From an uncultured Verrucomicrobiota bacterium (lineage in GTDB: Bacteria; Verrucomicrobiota; Verrucomicrobiia; Limisphaerales; CAIYYI01): a stretch of DNA of 46,538 nt. The position numbers and the translations under genes are program-made. The stretch spans positions 1-46,538 of the forward strand of contig CAIYYI010000435.1 of the NCBI GenBank assembly GCA_903930345.1. The letters run 5' to 3'. Under the pieces are notes generated by a model. It worked only from the letters and a program-made list of their open reading frames with translations. It did not search any database and had not been told where the DNA came from. Below, in pieces: positions 41,468-46,538 of the stretch; position 1 is the first letter of the stretch, and each line of letters opens with the position of its first letter.

Positions 41468-44320
41468 ATGACACCGGAACAAAAACAAAAGCGGACGACC
41501 CTGTTCACGCATGTTGTTTTGCTGACGGCGCTGTATTTTCTGGGCGGATTGCTGGGCAAGGCGGCGTTGTTTGGATCCGGCAAATATGAATTGGTCTGGC
41601 CCCCCTTTGGGATTGGCTTGGCAGCGCTGTTGCTGTACGGGAAAAGATACGCTTTCGGGATTGCCTTGGGGAGCCTGTTTTACGCATTTTTGAATGGCTT
41701 GCCGCTGGGCGTGCTGACGCTGGGTGTGATGCTGGGCAACACCGTGGGCGCGTTGCTGGGGGTGTATTTGCTCGAGCGGTTCGTGCATTTCGACAAAAGC
41801 CTGGGGCGGATTCAGGACGTGGCCGGGCTGGCAGGGCTGGCCTGTTTTTTCGGGGCCATGTTGACCGCGCTATTTCAGGGGGTGGCAGAGGTTTATTCGG
41901 GCACGGGGGGATGGGTCGAACTGTTTCCCGCGAGTCTGGCCTGGTGGGTGCCCAATGCCATGGCCGGGCTGGTGATCACTCCATTCTTCCTGTGCTGGGC
42001 CTCACCTGCATGGGGAAAATGGTCTTGGGTACGGTGGCTTGAAGCGCTGGTTTGCGCCGCGGGTTTGGTGGCGGGCACCTGGATTTCCTTCCAATCGTGG
42101 TTTGCCTATGGCGTGCAAAACTATCCGATGGCCTTGTTGCCGTATCCCTTCCTGGCTTGGGCATCCGTGCGTTTTGGCCTGCGTGGGGCGGCAACCGGCA
42201 CGCTGCTGGTGGCGACCCTTTCCATTCATGCCCTGCTGGCGGGGCGTGGCCCGTTTGTGGCGGCCACCGAGCAGGGGAGTGTGTTGTTGATCGGTAGTTA
42301 CCTGGCCATTTTGTCCTTCACCAATTTGATGTTGGCGGCGGCGGTTGCCGAACGCAGGGTGGCGGAGGCGACCCTGCGCAAGTCCCAGGAGATGTGGAAT
42401 CTCATCACCAACAACGTGACCGACCTGATCGCTGTGACCGACACGAATGGCAAGCGGCTTTACAACAGCGCCTCGTATTGGGGCCTCCTCGGCAATCCCG
42501 ACCGGTTGCCTGGCACCGATGCTTTCAAGGAGATTCACCCTGATGACCGTCAGCGGGTCAAGGAGGTTTTCCAGAAAAGCCTTTGCGAACGGAAAGGCCA
42601 GCGATTGGAGTTCCGGTTTCTGTTGCAGGATGGACGGCTCCGCCATATCGAATCGTTGGGTAGTTATGTGCTCGGGGAGTTCGGCCAGCCGGGACGCATT
42701 GTGACGGTGGCGCGCGACATCACCGATCGCAAACAGATCGAACAGCAACTGCGCAAGTTGTCCTGTGCCATCGAGCAAAGCCCGGTGGCGGTCGTCATCA
42801 CTGACACCGAAGGCCGCATCGAATATGTCAACCCGAAGTTTGTGCAGTTGACCGGGTACACCGCCGAGGAGGTGGCCGGCCAGAATCCGCGCCTGTTAAA
42901 ATCCGGCGAAGCCCCGGCGGGCCTGTACCAGGAGCTGTGGCAGTCACTCAAAAGCGGGCGCGAGTGGCGCGGCCAATTGCACAACCGCAATAAATCCGGC
43001 GCGCTCTTCTGGGTGGCTGCAACCCTTTCGCCCATTTTCAGTCCCGCAGGGGAGGTCACCCATTTTCTGGCGATTGAAGAGGACATCACCGACCGGAAAA
43101 ATGATGAGATGATCAAGACGCACCTGGAGGGGAAATTGCGTCAGGCGCTCAAAATGGAGGCCATCGGCACACTGGCCGGGGGGATTGCCCACGACTTCAA
43201 TCACCTGTTGGGATCCATTCTGGGCTACACCGAGCTTGCTTTGAAAGACCTGGGCGAGAACAAAGCCACGACCCAAGAGCATCTCAAGTCCGTGGTGCTG
43301 GCTTCCCAGTCAGCCAAGGAACTGATCCGCCAGATCCTCACTTTCGGACGGCAACATCCGGAGGAACGGAAACCGCTCCAATTGCAGCCGGTCATCAGGG
43401 AGGCCCTCAAACTGATGCGTCCCACCTTGCCGCCCACCATTGAGATCCTGCCCCGGATCCAGGATGACGCCCCCGGTGTGCTGGCCAACACAATTCAAAT
43501 GCACCAGGTGGTGATGAATCTCTGCACCAACGCCGTCCACTCCATGCTGGAAGGTCAGGGTCGCCTGGAGGTCAGCCTGGAGGCCGTAACGGTGGATGAG
43601 ACTTTGGTGCGGCAGAATCCTGAACTGTGCAAAGGACCTTATGTCAGACTGACCGTCAAGGACAACGGCCAGGGCATGACCACCGAGGTTCTGAAACGGA
43701 TTTTCAACCCGTTCTTCACCACCAAAGCGCCGGGCAAAGGCACCGGCTTGGGTTTGTCGGTCATCCACGGAATAGTCAAGGACCATGAGGGTGCCATTCA
43801 GGTGGAGAGTCAGCCCGGCCGGGGCACGACCTTCCAGGTCTTTTTCCCGGTTTACGAGCACACCCCGCTCGCCACCCAAACGGCGCCGCTGGAACTGCTT
43901 CGCGGCCAGGGCCAGCGCATTCTGTTTGTGGATGACGAACCCATGCTGTGCAACATGGCGCAAATCATGTTGGAAAACCTCGGCTACCAGGCCACCAGTC
44001 AGGAGGATCCCCTTCAGGCCTTGGAGCTGTTCCGTGCGCAGCCCGACAGTTTTGACCTGGTGATCACGGACTTGACCATGCCCAAATTGAACGGAACTGA
44101 TTTGGCGGCGAGGCTTCTGGAAACCCGGCCCGGGATGCCAGTACTATTAATGACGGGCTTCAGCGCCACCTGGAACCGCGAGAATGTCCGCAGCCTGGGC
44201 CTGTGCGACCTTTTGCAGAAACCCTTCACCCATGAGAGCCTGGGGAAAATTCTCCACCGGATCTTCCATCCGGTACGGACTGTTCAGGCAGAGGGCTTGG
44301 CAGGTTCCAAGAGCCCCTGA
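41468..44320 (+). CDS. MASE1-PAS-PAS hybrid sensor histidine kinase with C-terminal receiver
   Basis: This 950-residue protein has an integral membrane sensor domain of MASE1 type (about 10-300; [16 protein letters not shown] and [17 protein letters not shown]), two PAS domains (about 310-430 and 435-555, the second with [17 protein letters not shown]), a HisKA-type phosphoacceptor His575 in GGIAHDFNH, an HATPase domain ([28 protein letters not shown]) and a receiver with Asp868 in VITDLTMP. It is a membrane-bound phosphorelay protein with no DNA-binding output, so it needs a histidine phosphotransfer protein or acts as its own sink. No partner regulator is adjacent. It ends 13 bp from the convergent hemW-like gene. 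Confidence 0.94.
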   Translation: MTPEQKQKRTTLFTHVVLLTALYFLGGLLGKAALFGSGKYELVWPPFGIGLAALLLYGKRYAFGIALGSLFYAFLNGLPLGVLTLGVMLGNTVGALLGVYLLERFVHFDKSLGRIQDVAGLAGLACFFGAMLTALFQGVAEVYSGTGGWVELFPASLAWWVPNAMAGLVITPFFLCWASPAWGKWSWVRWLEALVCAAGLVAGTWISFQSWFAYGVQNYPMALLPYPFLAWASVRFGLRGAATGTLLVATLSIHALLAGRGPFVAATEQGSVLLIGSYLAILSFTNLMLAAAVAERRVAEATLRKSQEMWNLITNNVTDLIAVTDTNGKRLYNSASYWGLLGNPDRLPGTDAFKEIHPDDRQRVKEVFQKSLCERKGQRLEFRFLLQDGRLRHIESLGSYVLGEFGQPGRIVTVARDITDRKQIEQQLRKLSCAIEQSPVAVVITDTEGRIEYVNPKFVQLTGYTAEEVAGQNPRLLKSGEAPAGLYQELWQSLKSGREWRGQLHNRNKSGALFWVAATLSPIFSPAGEVTHFLAIEEDITDRKNDEMIKTHLEGKLRQALKMEAIGTLAGGIAHDFNHLLGSILGYTELALKDLGENKATTQEHLKSVVLASQSAKELIRQILTFGRQHPEERKPLQLQPVIREALKLMRPTLPPTIEILPRIQDDAPGVLANTIQMHQVVMNLCTNAVHSMLEGQGRLEVSLEAVTVDETLVRQNPELCKGPYVRLTVKDNGQGMTTEVLKRIFNPFFTTKAPGKGTGLGLSVIHGIVKDHEGAIQVESQPGRGTTFQVFFPVYEHTPLATQTAPLELLRGQGQRILFVDDEPMLCNMAQIMLENLGYQATSQEDPLQALELFRAQPDSFDLVITDLTMPKLNGTDLAARLLETRPGMPVLLMTGFSATWNRENVRSLGLCDLLQKPFTHESLGKILHRIFHPVRTVQAEGLAGSKSP

Positions 44321-44333
44321 TGGGTGGCCGGGG

Positions 44334-45494
44334 TCACCGCAGAAACATTTCGGCGGCATGGTCGGCAAAGCGCAGCCCGTGGCGCGTCAGGCGGAAGCGG
44401 TCCGGCAGGATCTCCGCCAAACCGTCCTGGACCAGGGCAGCCATCTCGGTCTGCCACCCGGTGCGCAAATCATGGCCGGTGCGTTTTTGGAATTCATCCC
44501 ACCCCCAGCCGGCACACTGCCGCAGGCCAAACGCCGCCAATTCACCCGCCCGTTGCAGCGGCGGCAACTCCTCACTCGACTCGATCGCCCGCCGGCCTTT
44601 GGCAAGCTGTTCACAATATAAACGGGTGTTGGACCAGTTCTTGGATCGGACCCCCCGGACATAGCCGGTGGCGCTGGGACCCAGCCCATGGTAATCCCCG
44701 CCCTGCCAGTAGTTCAGGTTGTGGCGGCAGGCGCTGGTGGGGGGCTGGCCGGGCGGGCGCGGTTGGCTCCGTGCAAAGTTGGCCACCTCGTATTGTTCAA
44801 AGCCCGCTGTCGCAGCCCGGTTGATCAGTTCCTCGTACTGGTCGCACGCCAGATCCTCATCCACGGCAAACTGGCCGGCCTGCAATTGCGCGAACAGCGG
44901 GGTGTCATCCTCGTAAATCACCTCGTAGCTGGAAAGATGTTCGCATTGAAGCTGCACGATCTCCGCCAGCGTGGCCTGCCAGATCGCCATGGTCTGCCCC
45001 GGAATGGCGAACATCAGGTCCAGGTTGATTTGTTCAAAGCCGGCCTGCCGGAGCAGATCGAAGGATTGAAACACCATCTGGCGCGAATGAATGCGCCCCA
45101 GTCGCTCCAACAAGGAGTCGTCCAGTGACTGCACCCCCATGGAGATGCGGTTGATTCCGAACTCCCTCAGAAGGCGGGCTTTGTCCAGGTTGAGGGTGGC
45201 CGGGTTGCATTCCACCGTCCACTCCTTCGCCCCCGTCAGGCCCAGCCGATCCATGGCGGTCAGCACCTCCCGCCAATGACGGGGCGTCAGGAGGGTGGGG
45301 GTGCCGCCGCCGACGAAAATCGTTTGGGGACGGCAATCGGGGGCGATCATTTCCAGCTCCTGGATCAGTGCCCGCACGTAGGCGTTCATCTCCTCGTTGC
45401 CCTCGGGCGGAGCGGAATAAAAGGCGCAATACTCACATTTGTGTGAGCAGAAGGGGACGTGAATGTAAAGGTGCTCGACCGGAACTGCCTGCAT
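44334..45494 (-). CDS. hemW: Radical SAM protein, HemW family (heme chaperone / coproporphyrinogen dehydrogenase-like)
   Basis: About 386 residues with the radical-SAM [4Fe-4S] motif CxxxCxxC (FCSHKCEYCAF), GGGTPTLL, VECNP, GVQSLDD and AIPGQTMAIW, all typical of HemW. True HemN has a longer N-terminus and an extra cysteine. HemW transfers heme rather than oxidising coproporphyrinogen. The ATG at 45494 was chosen; a GTG at 45500 would add two residues. Convergent with the histidine kinase gene. Confidence 0.9.
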   Translation of the reverse strand: MQAVPVEHLYIHVPFCSHKCEYCAFYSAPPEGNEEMNAYVRALIQELEMIAPDCRPQTIFVGGGTPTLLTPRHWREVLTAMDRLGLTGAKEWTVECNPATLNLDKARLLREFGINRISMGVQSLDDSLLERLGRIHSRQMVFQSFDLLRQAGFEQINLDLMFAIPGQTMAIWQATLAEIVQLQCEHLSSYEVIYEDDTPLFAQLQAGQFAVDEDLACDQYEELINRAATAGFEQYEVANFARSQPRPPGQPPTSACRHNLNYWQGGDYHGLGPSATGYVRGVRSKNWSNTRLYCEQLAKGRRAIESSEELPPLQRAGELAAFGLRQCAGWGWDEFQKRTGHDLRTGWQTEMAALVQDGLAEILPDRFRLTRHGLRFADHAAEMFLR

Positions 45495-45603
45495 GGACAC
45501 AGACCGTCAGTCCAGCTACGCAAGCTGTCAAATTAAAAGAGTCCCCCCGCGGTTCCGACACCTCAACCCGGCATCCACTTGGAAGCAGGATTAATGCCCG
45601 CCC

Positions 45604-45810
45604 TCAATTGGCGGGGCGCTGCACATTCACCGCTTTCGGCCCCTTGGTGCTGTCAATGAGTTCAAAGCTGACATCCTCTCCTTCATGGAGAATCTTGAAG
45701 CCATTGCCCAGAATGGAGGTGTGATGCACGAATATATCCTTGCCACCCTCTTGCACAATGAACCCAAATCCCTTTTTATTGTTGAACCACTTCACTTTGC
45801 CACTGGCCAT
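45604..45810 (-). CDS. Cold-shock domain protein (CspA family)
   Basis: This 68-residue single cold-shock domain has both RNA-binding motifs: KGFGFI (RNP1) and DIFVHH (RNP2), plus GKVKWFN at the start. It binds single-stranded RNA/DNA and melts RNA structure. The ATG follows GGAG at a good distance (CCGGAGCACGT before ATG). A leader of about 124 nt and a sigma-70-like promoter lie upstream. CspA-type genes often carry a long 5' UTR, but whether this one is cold-induced cannot be told from sequence. Confidence 0.97.
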   Translation of the reverse strand: MASGKVKWFNNKKGFGFIVQEGGKDIFVHHTSILGNGFKILHEGEDVSFELIDSTKGPKAVNVQRPAN

Positions 45811-45850
45811 ACGTGCTCCGGTCAGGGGACTGTGACCAAACCGCCAGCTT

Positions 45851-45869
45851 GCGCGACATCAGGTCGCGC
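45851..45869 (-). other. Hairpin in the leader of the cold-shock gene
   Basis: GCGCGAC-ATCAG-GTCGCGC is a perfect 7-bp GC-rich stem with a 5-base loop in plus-strand orientation, 41-59 bp upstream of the start codon and inside the predicted 5' UTR. Stable structure in the leader would fit temperature-responsive translation, but this is inference. Confidence 0.5.
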
Positions 45870-45940
45870 CGAACCAATCGTTAATGGCCAGTTTTTCGCC
45901 TGGCTGCTGACACTCGGTCCAAGTACCTCTGACATCAGCA

Positions 45941-45969
45941 AATCTAAAAACCTAAACCAAACAGGTCAA
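45941..45969 (-). promoter_or_regulatory. Sigma-70-type promoter of the cold-shock gene
   Basis: Reading the minus strand, TTGACC (45969-45964) and TAGATT (45946-45941) are separated by exactly 17 bp of T/G-rich sequence. Transcription starting about 7 bp later would give a 5' leader near 124 nt, the kind of long leader known for cspA-type mRNAs. Confidence 0.6.
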
Positions 45970-46090
45970 GAAATATTAATCCGATCTTTCCATTGCGTCA
46001 GATACCCCTCACATTCATGCGCGTTTCCGGACTCAGAAAAGTGATGGCTTTCTCATGTCCCGATTTTTCAGGTAAAACCAAGATGTCCAT

Positions 46091-46111
46091 CGATCCGGCA
46101 AACGATCCGGC
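46091..46111. repeat. Direct repeat upstream of the right-end gene
   Basis: CGATCCGGC occurs twice (46091-46099 and 46103-46111) separated by AAA, a 12-bp period, about 75 bp upstream of the ATG at 46187. It could be a regulator site. No promoter is apparent around it. Confidence 0.35.
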
Positions 46112-46186
46112 TAAAGTTTGTAAAAATCCAGTGACTTTTAAAGGCGGATGTGAGAGTTTAAATGCAACCCAAGCAAGCCTACAGAC

Positions 46187-46538
46187 ATGGCTAAAAAGCG
46201 AGTCCAGATCGCGGCTTCCCCAAAGCAGCGAGCATCAGTATCGGCGCATACTGCGCCAGTCGCCAGTCAGCGGCACCTGCGCCGGTGGCGTCAGCCCATG
46301 CTCAAGCTGGGCCTTGTTTTCGGAGTGCCGATCAGCCTTCTTTTTGCGCTCGAAATATTCTTGCATGCAATAGGTTACGGCTATTCCACCGCCTTATTTG
46401 TGCCCTCAGAGGATGGGCGTTATTGGATTCCCAACCGTTTTTTTGCCCGCAAGTTTTTCCCACCCGACACCATCAAGACGGCGTGGCCCTGTCGGTTGGC
46501 CCTTATCAAGCCCCCGGGGACCATGCGGATCTTTGTGA
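46187..46538 (+). CDS. 5' end of a membrane-anchored protein, probably of SGNH-hydrolase type (truncated by window end)
   Basis: From ATG at 46187 the frame stays open to the window edge (117 codons and one base). The TGA at the last three bases is out of frame. It begins with a basic stretch (MAKKRVQI, later RHLRRWRQ), one transmembrane helix (about 40-62) and an extracellular part with GYGYSTALFVP, YWIPNRFFARKFFPP and PPGTMRIFV. The last motif resembles the PPGTYRIFVLG lead-in to the GDSL/SGNH serine block in large verrucomicrobial proteins, so the hydrolase domain should begin just past the edge. This is the only start codon in the frame after the stop at 46151. The assignment is inferential, because the catalytic motif is not in the window. 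Confidence 0.75.
   Translation, partial: MAKKRVQIAASPKQRASVSAHTAPVASQRHLRRWRQPMLKLGLVFGVPISLLFALEIFLHAIGYGYSTALFVPSEDGRYWIPNRFFARKFFPPDTIKTAWPCRLALIKPPGTMRIFV

Noticed and set aside
46162-46194. 10-codon mini-frame overlapping the start of the right-end gene, as a leader peptide
   Set aside because: There is no ribosome site and no attenuation hairpin after it; short frames of this kind are expected by chance.
45993-46373. Open frame of 126 codons on the plus strand
   Set aside because: Its 3' part reads out of frame through the coherent membrane protein that starts at 46187, and it resembles nothing known.
1-46538. tRNA genes, CRISPR arrays, insertion sequences and prophage genes
   Set aside because: None was recognised on either strand: no regularly spaced repeats, no transposase motifs and no cloverleaf; short RNAs could still be missed without a computed search.

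Overview
The window looks like a compact chromosomal segment of a verrucomicrobial bacterium, most likely a Limisphaerales/Pedosphaera-type lineage. The reasons are: a giant CotH / lamin-tail / Ig-like surface protein ending in the 'SSTNL..W' C-terminal domain common in that phylum; a DUF1080 (3-keto-disaccharide hydrolase-like) protein; a Tat-exported sugar isomerase-like TIM barrel; a glycoside hydrolase-GT2 fusion; and the start of a membrane-anchored protein that resembles the N-terminus of verrucomicrobial SGNH-hydrolase proteins. The taxonomic call is inference from protein style. There is no rRNA gene, and I found no tRNA, CRISPR array, IS element or phage gene.

Layout. 3-11501: 3' part of the giant secreted protein (5' end outside the window). 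11579-13177: membrane-anchored spermidine-synthase-like protein. 13181-17386 (minus): probable operon nfeD-like > flotillin > beta-carbonic anhydrase with a C-terminal GYF_2-like domain > Tat-exported TIM barrel. 17660-19144: TolC-like outer membrane protein, closed by a textbook terminator. 19296-23148 (plus): GH-GT2 fusion, thyA and folA, tightly packed. 23126-25333 (minus): tonB > exbB > exbD. 25445-26188: DUF1080 protein. 26210-32461 (minus): cusC-cusB-cusA type heavy-metal RND efflux operon. 32657-35558 (plus): a small protein, an EboB-like TatD hydrolase, a membrane-anchored CPVCG protein and an EboE-like TIM barrel, i.e. a partial 'ebo' metabolite-traffic cluster. 35543-36943 (minus): enolase-superfamily enzyme. 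37094-38587: rpoN. 38581-39795 (minus): MFS transporter. 40083-41048: DRE-TIM aldolase. 41468-44320: MASE1-PAS-PAS hybrid histidine kinase. 44334-45494 (minus): hemW-like. 45604-45810 (minus): cold-shock protein with a long leader and a visible promoter. 46187-46538: 5' end of the SGNH-like gene, cut by the window edge.

How the genes work together. Cell-envelope functions dominate: TonB-ExbB-ExbD energise outer-membrane uptake, CusCBA expels monovalent metals, NfeD-flotillin organise membrane microdomains, and the GH-GT2 protein probably acts on exported glycans. thyA and folA form a natural pair, because DHFR regenerates the folate that thymidylate synthase oxidises. The best candidates for under-described biology are the NfeD-flotillin-carbonic anhydrase/GYF operon and the reduced ebo cluster with its two unassigned small proteins. 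Neighbouring genes that converge often overlap or nearly touch at their 3' ends, so the region is very compact.
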